Below are positions 1 through 12,049 of a stretch of DNA of 64,000 nt, piece after piece. Position 1 is the first letter of the stretch. Each line of letters starts with the position of its first letter. This DNA is from Sambucus nigra. Its lineage: Eukaryota; Streptophyta; Magnoliopsida; Dipsacales; Adoxaceae. Both the position numbers and the translations under genes were made by a program. A model generated the notes under the pieces. That model worked only from the letters and a program-made list of their open reading frames with translations, was not told the origin of the DNA and did not search any database. Location: assembly GCA_949130495.1 (NCBI GenBank), contig OX422221.1, forward strand, positions 24,191,917 to 24,255,916, written 5' to 3'.

Positions 1-2224
1 GGGGGTTGGTTTGGATTTTCACCCTTTGACGGCATGTTTTTAACTAAGTGTGATTTTTGCAAATTATCGTCATATTCACAAACCGGGACACCCGGGACTA
101 CGCGGTCAGTTCCTACAAGTTACATTGGTCCTGTGCGAGGTGTTCGTGTCCCCTACGGGGTCGTTTGGGTTGGGTTTTCACCCTTTAACGGCTTGATTTT
201 AAGTTTAAGTGCTGATTTTTGCAAATTATCATCATATTCATAAACTGAGAGACCCGGGACTACGCGATCAGTTCCTACAAGTTACATTGGTCCCGTGTGA
301 GGTGTTCGTGCTTCCTACGGGCTCGTTTCGGGGTTGGTTTGGGTTTTCACCCTTTGATAGCTTGTTTTTAACTAAGTGTGATTTTTGCAAATTATCGTCA
401 TATTCATAAACAGGGAGACCCGGGACTACGCGATCAGTTCCTACAAGTTACATTGGTCCCGTGCGAGGTGTTCGTGCCCCCTATGGGGTCGTTTGGGGGG
501 TGGTTTGGGTTTTCACCCTTTAACGGCTTGTGTTTAAGTTTAAGTTATGTTTTTTGCAAATTATCATCATATTCATGAATCGGGAGACCCGGGACTACGC
601 GGTCAGTTCCTACAAGTTACATTGGTCCTGTGCGAGGTGTTCGTGCCCCTACGGGGTCGTTTGGGGGGTGGTTTGGGTTTTCACCCTTTAACGACTTGTT
701 TTTAAGTTTAAGTGATGTTTTTTACAAATTTTCATCATAGTCACAAACCGGGAGACCCGGGACTACGCGCTCAGTTCCTACAAGTTACATTGGTCCCGTG
801 CGAGGAGTTCGTGCCCCCTACGGGGTCGTTTGGCGTGTGGTTTGGGTTTTCACCCTTTAACGGCTTGTTTTTAAGTTTAAGTGCTTATTTTTGCAAATTA
901 TCGTCATACTATCAAATCGGTAGACCCGGGACTACACGATCAGTTCCTATAAGTTACATTGGTCCCGGGCGAGGTGTTCGTGCCTCCTACGGGGTCGTTT
1001 TGGGGGTGGTTTGGGTTTTCACCCTTTGACGGCTTATTTTTAGGTTTAAGTGCTGATTTTTTCAAATTATCATCATTCTCTCAAACCGGGAGACCCGGGA
1101 CTACGCGATCAGTTCCTACAAGTTACATTGGTCCCGTGCGAGGTGTTTGTTCCCCCTACGGGGCCGTTTGGGGGTCGTTTGGGTTTTCACGCTTTTGACG
1201 GCATGTTTGTAAGTTTGAGTGCTGATTTTTGCAAATTATCGTCATACACTCAAACCGGGAGACCCGGGACTACACGCTCAGTTCCTACAAGTTACATTGG
1301 TCCCGTGCGAGGTGTTCGTGCCTCCTACGGGGTCGTTTGGGGGGTGGTTTGGGTTTTCACCCTTTGACGGCTTGTTTTTAGGTTTAAGTGCTGATTTTTG
1401 TAAATTATCGTCATACTTTCAAACCGGAAGACCCGGGACTACACGATCAGTTCCTACAAGTTACATTGGTCCCGTGCGAGGTGTTCGTGCCTCCTACGGG
1501 GTCGTTTGGGGGGTGGTTTTGGTTTTCACCCTTTGACGGCTTGTTTTTAGGTTTAAGTGCTGATTTTTGTAAATTATCGTCATACTATCAAACCGGAAGA
1601 CCCGGGACTACACGCTCAGTTCCTACAAGTTACATTGGTCCCGTGCAAGGTGTTCGTGCCTCCTACGGGGTCGTTTTGGGGGTGGTTTGGGGCTTCACCC
1701 TTTAACGGCTTGTTTTTAAGTTTAAGTGCTGATTTTTGGAAATTATCATCATACTATCAAACCGGGACACCCGGGACTACGCGATCAGTTCCTACAAGTT
1801 GCATTGGTCCCGTGCGAGGTGTTCGTGCCTCCTACGGGGTCGTTTGGGGTGTGGTTTGGGTCTTCACCCTTTAACGGCTTATTTTTAACTAAGTGTGATT
1901 TTTACAAATTATCATTATATTCACAAACCGAGAGACTCGGGACTACGCGGTCAGTTCCTACAAGTTACATAGGTCCCGTGCGAGTTGTTTGTGCCCCCTA
2001 CGGGGTCGTTTGGGGGGTGGTTTGGGTTTTCACCCTTTAACGGCTTGTTTTTTAGTTTAAGTGCTGATTTTTGCAAATTTTATTTCATACTCTCAAACTG
2101 AGAGACCCGGGACTGCGCGGTCAGTTCCTACAAGTTACATTGGTCCCGTGCGAGGTGTTCGTTCCCCCTACGGAGTCATTTGTGGTGTGGTTTGGGTTTT
2201 CACCCTGTAACGGCTTGTTTTTAA
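1..2224 (+). repeat. Left copy of a 5,685-bp-offset satellite duplication
   Basis: This stretch matches 5686-7909 almost base for base; I saw about two substitutions (near 693/6378 and in the 1660/7345 region). Similarity falls to ordinary monomer-to-monomer level after about 2224. The left edge lies outside the window, so the repeated block may be longer. Such near-identity among otherwise divergent monomers indicates a recent segmental amplification. Confidence 0.93.
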
Positions 2225-5200
2225 GTTTAAGCGCTGATTTTTGCAAATTATCGTCATACTCTCAGACCGGGAGACCCGGGAGTACGCGGTCAGGTCCTAC
2301 ATGTTACATTTGTCCCGTGCGAGGTGTTCGTGCCTCCCTTGGGGGTTGGTTTGAGTTTTCACCCTTTGACGGCTTGTTTTTAAGTCTAAGTGCTGATTTT
2401 TGCAAATTATCATCATACTCTCAAACCAGGAGACCTGGGACTACGCGGTCAGTTCCTACAAGTTACATTGGTCCCGTGCGAGGTGTTCATGCCCCCTACG
2501 GGGTCGTTTGGGGGGTGGTTTGGGTTTTCACCTTTTAACGGCTTGTTTTTATGTTTAAGTGCTGATTTTTACAAATTATCGTCATACTCTCAAACCGAGA
2601 GACCCGGGACAACGCGATCCGTTCCTACAAGTTACATTGGTCCCGTGCGAGGTGTTGGTGCCCCCTGCGGGGTTGGTTTGGGTCTTCACCCTTTAACGAC
2701 TTATTTTTAAGTTTAAGTGCTGGTTTTTTCAAATTATCGTCATACTATCAAACCGGGAGACCCGGGACTATGCGATCAGTTCCTACAAGTTACATTAGTC
2801 CCATGCGAGGTGTTCGTGCCTCCTACGAGGTCGTTTTCGGACGTGTTTAGGTTTTCACCCTTTAACGGCTTGTTTTTAAGTCAAAATTTTAATTTTGCAA
2901 ATTATCATCAAATTCTCAAACCGAGAGACTCGGGAGTACGCGGTCAGTTCCTACAACTTACATTGGTCCTGTGTGAGGTGTTCGTGTCCCCTACGGGGTC
3001 GTTTGGGGGGTGGTTTGGGTTTTCACCCTTTAACAGCTTATTTTTAAGTTCAAGTACTGATTTTTGCAAATTATCGTCATACTATCAAACCGGGAGACCC
3101 GAGACTACGCGATCAGTTCCTACAAGTTACATTGGTCCCGTGCGAGGTGTTCGTGCCTCCTACGGGGTCGTTTGGGGGTTGGTTTGGGTTTGCACCCTTT
3201 GACGGCATGTTTTTAAGTTTAAGTATTGATTTTTGCCAATTATCGTCCTATTAACAAACCGGGAGATCCGGGACTACGCGGTCAGTTCCTACAAGTTACA
3301 TTGGTCCCGTGCGAGGTGTTCGTGCCTCCTACGGTGTCGTTTGGAGGGTGGTTTGGGTTTTCACCCTTTGACGGCTTGTTTTTAACTAAGTGTGACTTTT
3401 GAAAATTATCGTCATATTCACAAACCAGGAGATCCGGGACTACGCGGTCAGTTCCTACAAGTTACATTGGTCCCGTGCGAGGTGTTCATGCCCCCTACAG
3501 GGTCGTTTAGGGGGTGGTTTGGGTTTTCACCCTTTGACGGCTTATTTTTAAGTTTAAGTACTGATTTTTGCAAATTATCATCATATTCACAAACCGAGAG
3601 ACCCGGGACTTCGCGATCAGTTCCTACAAGTTACATTGGTCCCGTGCGAGGTGTTCGTGCCTCCTACGGGGTCGTTTGGGGGGTGGTTTGGGTTTTCTCC
3701 CTGTGACGGCATGTTTTTAACTAAGTGTGATTTTTGCAAATTATCGTCATATTCACAAACCGGGAGACCCGTGACTACGAGGTCAGTTCCTACAAGTTAC
3801 ATTCGTCCCGTGCGAGGTGTTCGTGCCCCTACGGGATCGTTTGGGGGGTGGTTAGGGCTTTCACCATTTAACGGCTTGTTTTTAAGTTTAACTGCTGATT
3901 TTTACAAATTATCGTCATAGTCACAAACCGGAAGACCCGGGACTACGCGGTCAATTCCTACAGGTTACATTGGTCCCGTGCGAGGTGTTCCTGCCCCCTA
4001 CGGGGTCGTTTGGGGGTTGGTTTGTTTTTTCACCCTTTGACGTCATGTTTTTAAGTTTAAGTGCTGATGTTTGCAAATTATCATCATACTCTCAAACCGG
4101 GAGACCCGGGACTACGCGGTCAGTTCCTACAAGTTACAATGGTCTCGGGCGAGGTGTTCGTACCTCCTACGAGGTCGTTTGGGGGTGGTTTGGGTTTTCA
4201 CCCTTTGACGGCTTGTTTTTAAGTTTAAGTGTTGATATTTGCAAATTATCGTCATACTATCAAACCGGGAGACCCGGGACTACACGATGAGTTCCTACAA
4301 GTTACATTGGTCTCGGGCGAGGTGTTCGTGCCTCCTACGAGGTCGTTTGGGGGTGGTTTGCGTTTTCACCCTTTGACGGCTTGTTTTTAAGTTTAAGTGT
4401 TGATATTTGCAAATTATCGTCATACTATCAAACCGGGAGACCCGGGACTACACGATGAGTTCCTACAAGTTACAATTGTCCCGAGCGAGGTATCCGTGCC
4501 TCCTACGAGGTCGTTTGGGGGTGGCTTGGGTTTTCACCCTTTGACGGCTTGTTTTTAAGTTTAAGTGTTGATTTTTGCAAATTATCGTCACACTCTCAAA
4601 CCTGGAGACCCGGGACTACGCGGTCTGTTCCTACAAGTTACATTGGTCCCGTGTGAGGTGTTCGTGCCACCTACGGGGTCGTTTTGGTTGGGTTTTCACC
4701 CTTTAACGGCTTATTTTTAAGTTTAAGTGCTGATTTTTGCTAATTATCGTCATACTCTCAAACCGGGAGACCCGGGATTACGCGGTTTGTTCCTTCAAGT
4801 TACATTGGTCCCGTGCGAGGTGTTCATGCCCCCTACGTGGTCGTTTGGGGGGTGGTTTTGGTTTTCGCTCTTTAACAGTTTGTTTTTTAGACTAAGTGTG
4901 ATTTGTGCAAATTATCATCATATTCTCAAACCAAGAGACCCGGGACTACGCGGCTAGTTCCTACAAGTTACATTGGTCCCATGCGAGGTGTTCGTGCCTC
5001 CTACGGGGTCGTTTTCGAACGGATTTAGGTTTTCACCCTTTAATGGCTTGTTTTTAAGTCAAAATTTTATTTTTCCAAATTATCGTCAACTTCTCAAACC
5101 GAGAGACCCGGGCGTACGTGGTGAGTTCCTACAACTTACATTGGTCCCATGCGAGGTGTTTGTGTCACCTACGGGGTCGTTTGGAGGGGGGCTTGGGTTT

Positions 5201-5685
5201 TCACCGTTTAACCGCTTGTTTTTAAGTTTAAGTACTGATTTTTGCAAATTATCGTCATACTATCAAATCGGGAGACCCGGGACTACGCGACCAGTTCCTA
5301 CAAGTTACATTGGTCTGTGCGAGGTGTTCGTGCCTCCTACGGGGTCGTTTGGAGGTTGGTTTGGGTTTTCACCCTTTGACGGCATGTTTTTAAGTTTAAG
5401 TGTTGATTGTTGCCAATTATTGTCCTATTCACAAATCGGTAGATCCGGGACTACACGGTCAGTTCCTAATAGTTACATTGGTCCCGTGCGAGGTGTTCGT
5501 GCCCCCTACGGGATCGTTTGGGGGGTGGTTTGGGTTTTCACCCTTTAACGGCTTGTTTAAGTTTAAGTGTGATTTTTGCAAACTATCGTCATACTCTCAA
5601 ACCGAGAAACTCGGGACTATGCGATCAGTTCCTACAAGTTACATTGGTCCCGTGCGAGGTGTTCGTGCCTCCTACGGGGTCGTTT

Positions 5686-7909
5686 GGGGGTTGGTTTGGA
5701 TTTTCACCCTTTGACGGCATGTTTTTAACTAAGTGTGATTTTTGCAAATTATCGTCATATTCACAAACCGGGACACCCGGGACTACGCGGTCAGTTCCTA
5801 CAAGTTACATTGGTCCTGTGCGAGGTGTTCGTGTCCCCTACGGGGTCGTTTGGGTTGGGTTTTCACCCTTTAACGGCTTGATTTTAAGTTTAAGTGCTGA
5901 TTTTTGCAAATTATCATCATATTCATAAACTGAGAGACCCGGGACTACGCGATCAGTTCCTACAAGTTACATTGGTCCCGTGTGAGGTGTTCGTGCTTCC
6001 TACGGGCTCGTTTCGGGGTTGGTTTGGGTTTTCACCCTTTGATAGCTTGTTTTTAACTAAGTGTGATTTTTGCAAATTATCGTCATATTCATAAACAGGG
6101 AGACCCGGGACTACGCGATCAGTTCCTACAAGTTACATTGGTCCCGTGCGAGGTGTTCGTGCCCCCTATGGGGTCGTTTGGGGGGTGGTTTGGGTTTTCA
6201 CCCTTTAACGGCTTGTGTTTAAGTTTAAGTTATGTTTTTTGCAAATTATCATCATATTCATGAATCGGGAGACCCGGGACTACGCGGTCAGTTCCTACAA
6301 GTTACATTGGTCCTGTGCGAGGTGTTCGTGCCCCTACGGGGTCGTTTGGGGGGTGGTTTGGGTTTTCACCCTTTAACGGCTTGTTTTTAAGTTTAAGTGA
6401 TGTTTTTTACAAATTTTCATCATAGTCACAAACCGGGAGACCCGGGACTACGCGCTCAGTTCCTACAAGTTACATTGGTCCCGTGCGAGGAGTTCGTGCC
6501 CCCTACGGGGTCGTTTGGCGTGTGGTTTGGGTTTTCACCCTTTAACGGCTTGTTTTTAAGTTTAAGTGCTTATTTTTGCAAATTATCGTCATACTATCAA
6601 ATCGGTAGACCCGGGACTACACGATCAGTTCCTATAAGTTACATTGGTCCCGGGCGAGGTGTTCGTGCCTCCTACGGGGTCGTTTTGGGGGTGGTTTGGG
6701 TTTTCACCCTTTGACGGCTTATTTTTAGGTTTAAGTGCTGATTTTTTCAAATTATCATCATTCTCTCAAACCGGGAGACCCGGGACTACGCGATCAGTTC
6801 CTACAAGTTACATTGGTCCCGTGCGAGGTGTTTGTTCCCCCTACGGGGCCGTTTGGGGGTCGTTTGGGTTTTCACGCTTTTGACGGCATGTTTGTAAGTT
6901 TGAGTGCTGATTTTTGCAAATTATCGTCATACACTCAAACCGGGAGACCCGGGACTACACGCTCAGTTCCTACAAGTTACATTGGTCCCGTGCGAGGTGT
7001 TCGTGCCTCCTACGGGGTCGTTTGGGGGGTGGTTTGGGTTTTCACCCTTTGACGGCTTGTTTTTAGGTTTAAGTGCTGATTTTTGTAAATTATCGTCATA
7101 CTTTCAAACCGGAAGACCCGGGACTACACGATCAGTTCCTACAAGTTACATTGGTCCCGTGCGAGGTGTTCGTGCCTCCTACGGGGTCGTTTGGGGGGTG
7201 GTTTTGGTTTTCACCCTTTGACGGCTTGTTTTTAGGTTTAAGTGCTGATTTTTGTAAATTATCGTCATACTATCAAACCGGAAGACCCGGGACTACACGC
7301 TCAGTTCCTACAAGTTACATTGGTCCCGTGCAAGGTGTTCGTGCCTCCTACGGGGTTGTTTTGGGGGTGGTTTGGGGCTTCACCCTTTAACGGCTTGTTT
7401 TTAAGTTTAAGTGCTGATTTTTGGAAATTATCATCATACTATCAAACCGGGACACCCGGGACTACGCGATCAGTTCCTACAAGTTGCATTGGTCCCGTGC
7501 GAGGTGTTCGTGCCTCCTACGGGGTCGTTTGGGGTGTGGTTTGGGTCTTCACCCTTTAACGGCTTATTTTTAACTAAGTGTGATTTTTACAAATTATCAT
7601 TATATTCACAAACCGAGAGACTCGGGACTACGCGGTCAGTTCCTACAAGTTACATAGGTCCCGTGCGAGTTGTTTGTGCCCCCTACGGGGTCGTTTGGGG
7701 GGTGGTTTGGGTTTTCACCCTTTAACGGCTTGTTTTTTAGTTTAAGTGCTGATTTTTGCAAATTTTATTTCATACTCTCAAACTGAGAGACCCGGGACTG
7801 CGCGGTCAGTTCCTACAAGTTACATTGGTCCCGTGCGAGGTGTTCGTTCCCCCTACGGAGTCATTTGTGGTGTGGTTTGGGTTTTCACCCTGTAACGGCT
7901 TGTTTTTAA
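5686..7909 (+). repeat. Right copy of the 5,685-bp-offset satellite duplication
   Basis: This is the partner of 1-2224, at a constant offset of 5,685 bp. That is not a whole number of 169-bp units, because several monomers in between carry small indels. Copies diverge just after 7909, where the right copy reads TTAAGTCTAAGTG and the left TTAAGTTTAAGCG. Confidence 0.93.
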
Positions 7910-10455
7910 GTCTAAGTGCTGATTTTTGCAAATTATCGTCATACTCTCAAACCGGGAGACCCGGGACTATGCGGTCCGTTCCTACAAGTTACATTGGTCC
8001 CGTGCGAGGTGTTCGTGCCTCCTACGGGGTCGTTTGGGGGTTGGTTTGAGTTTTCACCCTTTGACGGCTTGTTGTAAGTCTAAGTGCTGATTTTTGCAAA
8101 TTACCATCATACTCTAAAACCGGGAGACACGGGACTACGCGGTCAGTTCCTACAAGTTACATTGGTCCTGTGCGAGGTGTTCGTGCCATCTACGGGGTCG
8201 TTTGGGTTGGGTTTTCACCCTTTAACGGCTTGTTTTTAAGTTTAAGTGCGGATTTTTGCAAATTATCGTCATACTCTCAAACGGGGAGACCCGGGACTAC
8301 GCGGTCAGTTCCTACAAGTTACATTGGTCTCGTGCGAGGTGTCCGTGCCCCCTACGGGTTTTGGGGGTGGTTTGGGTCATCACCCTTTAACGGCTTGTTT
8401 TTAAGTTTAAGTGCCGATTTTTTCAAATTATCGTCATACTATCAAACCGGGAGACCCGGGACTACGCGATCAGTTCCTACAAGTTACATTGGTCCCATGC
8501 GAGGTGTTCGCGCCTCCTACGGGGTTGTTTTCGGACGAGTTTAGGTTTTCACCCTTTAACGGCTTATTTTTAAGTCGAAATTTTACTCTTGCAAATTATC
8601 GTCAAATTCTCAAACCGAGAGACCCAGGAGTACGCGGTCAGTTCCTACAACTTACATTGGTCCCGTGCGAGGTGTTCGTGTCCCCTACGGGGTCGTTTGG
8701 GGGGTGGTTTGGGTTTTCACCCTTTAACAGCTTGTTTTTAAGTTTAAGTACTAATTTTTGTAAATTATCGTCATACTATCAAACCGGGAGACCCGGGACT
8801 ACGCGATCAGTTCCTACAAGTTACATTGGTCCCGTGCGAGGTGTTCGTGCCTCCTTCGAGATCGTTGGGGAGTTGGTTTGGGTTTTCACCCTTTCACGGC
8901 TTATTTTTAAGTTTATGTGCTGATTTTTGCAAATTATCGTCATACACTCAAACCGGGAGACCCGGGACTACGCGATCAGTTCCTAAAAGTTACATTGGTC
9001 CCGTGCGAGGTGTTCGTTCCCCCTTCTGGGTCGTTTGTGGGGTGGTTTGGGTTTTCACGCTTTTGACGGCATGTTTTTAAGTTTGAGTGCTGATTTTTGC
9101 AAATTATCATCATACTCTCAAACCGGGAGACCCGGGATTACGCTGTCAGTTCCTACAAGTTACATTGGTCCCGTGCGAGGTATTCGTGCCCCCTACGGGG
9201 TCGTTTGAGGGGTGGTTTGGGTCTTCACCCTTTAACGGCTTGTTTTTAAATTTAAGTGCTAATTTTTGCAAATTATCATCATACTATCAATCCGGGAGAC
9301 CCGGGACTACGCGATCAGTTCCTACAAGTTACATTGGTCCCGTGCGAGGTGTTCGTGCCTCCTACGGGGTCGTTTGGGGGGTGGTTTGGGTTTTCACCCT
9401 TTGACGGCTTCTTTTTAACTAAGTGTGATTTTTGCAAATTATCGTCATATTCACAAACCGAGAGACCCGGGACTACGCGGTCAGTTACTACAAGTTACAT
9501 TGGTCCCGTGCGAGTTGTTCGTGCCCCCTATGGGGTCGTTTGGGGGGTGGTTTGGGTTTTCACTCTTTAACGACTTATTTTTAAGTTTAAGTGCTAATTT
9601 TTGCAAATTTTATTTCATACTCTCAAACCGAGAGACCCGAGACTACGCGGTCAGTTACTACAACTTACATTGGTCCTGTCCGAGGTGTTCGTGTCCCCTA
9701 CGGGGTTGTTTGGGGGGTGGTTTGGGTTTTCACCCTTTAACAGCTTATTTTTAAGTTCAAGTACTGATTTTTGCAAATTATCGTCATACTATCAAACCGG
9801 GAGACCCGGGACTACTCGATCAGTTCCTACAAGTTACATTGGTCCCGTGCGAGGTGTTCGTGCCTCCTACGGGGTCGTTTGGGGGTTGGTTTGGGTTTTC
9901 ACCCTTTGACGGCATGTTTTTAAGTTTAAGTATTGATTTTTGCCAATTATCATCCTATTCACAAACCGGGAGATCCGGGATTACGCGGTCATTTCCTATA
10001 AGTTACATTGGTCCCGTGCGAGGTGTTCATGACCCCTACGGGGTCATTTGGGGGGTGGTTTTGGTTTTCACCCTTTGACGGCATGTTTTTAAGTTTAAGC
10101 GCTGATTCTTGCAAATTATCGTCATACTCTCAAACCGGGAGACCTGGGACTATGCGGTCAGTTCCTACAAGTTACATTGGTCCCGTGCGAGGTGTTCATG
10201 CCCCCTACGGGTTCGTTTGGGGGGTGGTTTGGGTTGTCACCCTTTAACGGCTTGCTTTTAAGTTTAAGTGCGGATTTTTGCAAATTATCGTCAGACTCTC
10301 AAACCGGGAGACCCGGGACTACGCGGTCAGTTTCTACAAGTTATATTGGTCCCGTACGAGGTGTTCGTGCCCCCTACGAGGTCGTTTGGAGGGTGGTTTG
10401 GGTCTTCACCCTTTAACGGCTTGTTTTTAAGTTTAAGTGCTAATTTTTTCAAATT

Positions 10456-10460
10456 ATCGT
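10456..10460. other. Target site duplication ATCGT, left of element 1
   Basis: ATCGT directly precedes the LTR and recurs at 23305-23309 directly after the other LTR. Removing the element and one copy restores the normal monomer text AAATTATCGTCATACTATC. Confidence 0.95.
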
Positions 10461-10774
10461 TGATGATGCTGAGATTTAGCACCACCAGATAAGTGTTAGT
10501 GAGCTCAAGCAGTAGCAGCCATGGCAGCCGTAGAGATATATGAATGTATAGAAGGGGATGAGTATAAGAGGAAATTTAGACAATGATGTATAGTGGTTCA
10601 GCCAATTTGGCCAACATCCACTGTGAGTGTGTGATCCACTAAGTATGGGCACTAATGGCCTTGGATACAATGCACATAACGATCTCTCTCTCTCTCTACT
10701 GTGTGTGTACAAGCGGAGTTTTAGCTAGGGCTACTGTTCATGGATTGATCCCCTGTAGGGTTGTAGGTGACAAG

Positions 10775-10782
10775 TATATATA
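10775..10782 (-). promoter_or_regulatory. TATA-like box in 3' LTR of element 1
   Basis: TATATATA is the strongest AT-rich core-promoter candidate in this GC-rich LTR. The same motif sits at 22682-22689 in the 5' LTR. Its role is inferred from position only. Confidence 0.45.
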
Positions 10783-11089
10783 GGTCTTGGGGGGCGTAGT
10801 GTACCCCCCCCCCCCAAGTAAGCTTGGTGCATGTGAATAATGATCTAGCCAATTCCCTGTTGACACCTGTAGATGCCAAATGATGACATAATATTCCCTC
10901 ACGTGAGGGTGTGATTCTGTTATAACGGTCTGCCACGTGTCATATGAGCTTGACGCGCACTGTTCCACGCGTCTCCCAAACCACGCGCCGTCATGATATC
11001 ACCCTCGGCCTATGAGCCGAGCCCGAGGGCAAAGTTTCTTCCGGTAGTGAGCCTGGCCCAATTCTGGCCTCGTACTGTCGTACCCTCAT

Positions 11090-11345
11090 AGGGTCGTCTG
11101 GAGCCTGGGGAAGGGTCGGCCCCTCGTATGGTCGCCTGGAACCTGGTGAAGGGTCGGCCCCTCGTAGGGTCGTCTGGAACCTGGTGAAGGTTCGGCCCCT
11201 CGTATGGTCGCCTGGAGCCTGGTGAAAGGTCGGCCCCTCGTATGGTCGTCTGGAGCCTGGGGAAGGGTCGGCCCCTCGTAGGGTCGTCTGGGCCCGGTGA
11301 AGGCCAGCTGGGGCCTGGTGAAAGGTCGGCCCCTCTTAGGGTCGT
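11090..11345 (-). repeat. ~38-bp subrepeats inside LTR of element 1
   Basis: About seven imperfect tandem units of roughly 38 bp with the core GGTCGTCTGGAGCCTGG followed by GGTCGGCCCCTCGTA. Units alternate between GGTCGTCTGG and GGTCGCCTGG and between GGGGAAGG and GGTGAAGG. The same array lies at about 22997-23252 in the other LTR with the same unit order, so it predates this insertion. On the minus strand it falls early in the LTR, upstream of the TATA-like box, where enhancer-like subrepeats are common in plant LTRs. Confidence 0.85.
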
Positions 11346-11396
11346 CCGTTGTGGAGGTGATCCTCATATAAGCCGAGGATATAAACGGGTATATCA

Positions 11397-11415
11397 ATCA
11401 CCCCCCACCCTTAGC
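11397..11415 (-). other. Polypurine tract of element 1
   Basis: On the minus strand the bases before the 3' LTR read AAGGGTGGGGGGTGAT. This is a purine-rich stretch of the kind that primes plus-strand DNA synthesis, and its position next to the LTR supports the minus orientation. Confidence 0.8.
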
Positions 11416-12049
11416 CATAGGTGCTGTTGAGATGGCTGAGGGATAGTGTTTTTAAATGAGATGCATGTATGATCAGTTAGGTGAGTGACACCTGGTTAGG
11501 TACTCATTGCTGTTCCAGTTTCCAAGGCATGACGGCTGCACACTGCGCTTGGGTCCTTGCACCCTAATGATGCCTTCCTCGTGGGCTGGGTCCTGCCTTG
11601 GTCAATGGGCCCACTCATTCCTAAGGTATTTAAGAAATTTTCAAACTCTCTTTCTTCCTTCTTCTTCTTCGCGCCTAAGCATTCTCTATCTCTAGAATTT
11701 TCAGCCTACATCGCCATTTGCAGCCTTCGATTCTTCCAGACCTAGCGGCGTTCTTATTCTCTCCTCATCAGGTAACCTCTTTCATCCAGCGCTCTCTTTT
11801 TCTTTCACTTTCGTTTGTTTTTTAGGCTCGTAGGCAGCCATTTTCCTTAAGTTGTGCCATAACCTTTTCCGGTGTCTTTTCCGGTGTCTTCTCCGGTAAC
11901 TGGCTCTTGGATGTTCTTGAGTGTTCTTGAGTGAAAACCTTTGAGTTCTTTGTTTAATCCAAAAGTCAAAACCTGGTCCATCCCCCAAGTGTTTGTGGTT
12001 GAATTAGCCAAGTCTAGTATAATTTCCTAAGTGTAGGGTCTTCCCTTTA
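11416..12049 (+). promoter_or_regulatory. Candidate promoter, 5' UTR and 5' UTR intron of the antisense gene
   Basis: There is no convincing ORF in this stretch. A GGGCCCAC motif (the plant site II / TCP-type TGGGCC core) at 11607-11615 is followed by a TATA-like TATTTAAG at 11627-11634 and a pyrimidine-rich leader (CTTTCTTCCTTCTTCTTC). A good splice donor, CAG|GTAACC, stands at 11771/11772, with a possible acceptor TGTAG|GG ending at 12036 just before the ATG at 12050. Together these look like a plant promoter plus leader intron for the downstream plus-strand gene. It is an inference from motifs and spacing; transcript data would settle it. Confidence 0.45.

Larger units (their letters stand above)
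1..10460 (+). repeat. 169-bp satellite array, block A
   Basis: About 62 head-to-tail monomers of 169 bp. The period is seen directly because the same motifs return at 1050, 1219, 1388, 1557 and 1726. Each monomer contains, in order, TTTTCACCCTTT(A/G)ACGGC, a TTTAAGTTTAAGTG or TTAACTAAGTGTG segment, GCAAATTATCGTCAT, a CCGGGAGACCCGGG palindrome, CAGTTCCTACAAGTTACATT and a CCCCCTACGGGGTCGTTTGG box. Monomers differ at scattered positions and a few carry short deletions (for example near 170 and 4685). The array begins before the window and ends at the insertion of element 1. I recognise no gene and no known RNA family in the unit. The length is nucleosome-like, as in many plant centromeric or heterochromatic satellites, but nothing here proves a centromeric role. 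Confidence 0.97.
10461..11396 (-). repeat. 3' LTR of element 1
   Basis: 936 bp, nearly identical to 22368-23304. On the plus strand it begins TGATGATGCTGAG and ends GGGTATATCA, so it has TG/CA termini. It contains a CT microsatellite near 10683, a poly-C run near 10804 and a block of about 38-bp subrepeats (11090-11345). A TATATATA motif lies at 10775-10782. As the element reads on the minus strand, this is the downstream LTR. Confidence 0.96.

Noticed and set aside
1..10460. CRISPR-like array
   Set aside because: The whole 169-bp unit is repeated with no short repeat/unique spacer alternation, and the context is a plant genome.
1..10460. Satellite derived from 5S rDNA or a tRNA gene
   Set aside because: I looked for A-box/C-box-like promoter motifs and tRNA-like folding in the monomer and saw none that convinced me. 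A database search would be needed to exclude distant origin.
34..10492. Dozens of overlapping plus-strand ORFs of about 66-170 codons in the satellite, with similar peptides
   Set aside because: They follow from the 169-bp period, which is one more than a multiple of three, so each monomer shifts frame and is read in all three frames. They have no consistent start, no splice pattern and no known domain. The same applies to blocks B and C.
11086..11397. Minus-strand ORF of 103 codons with repeated PSPGSRRPYEGP-like peptides
   Set aside because: It is the translation of the LTR subrepeats; repetitive by origin and without other support.
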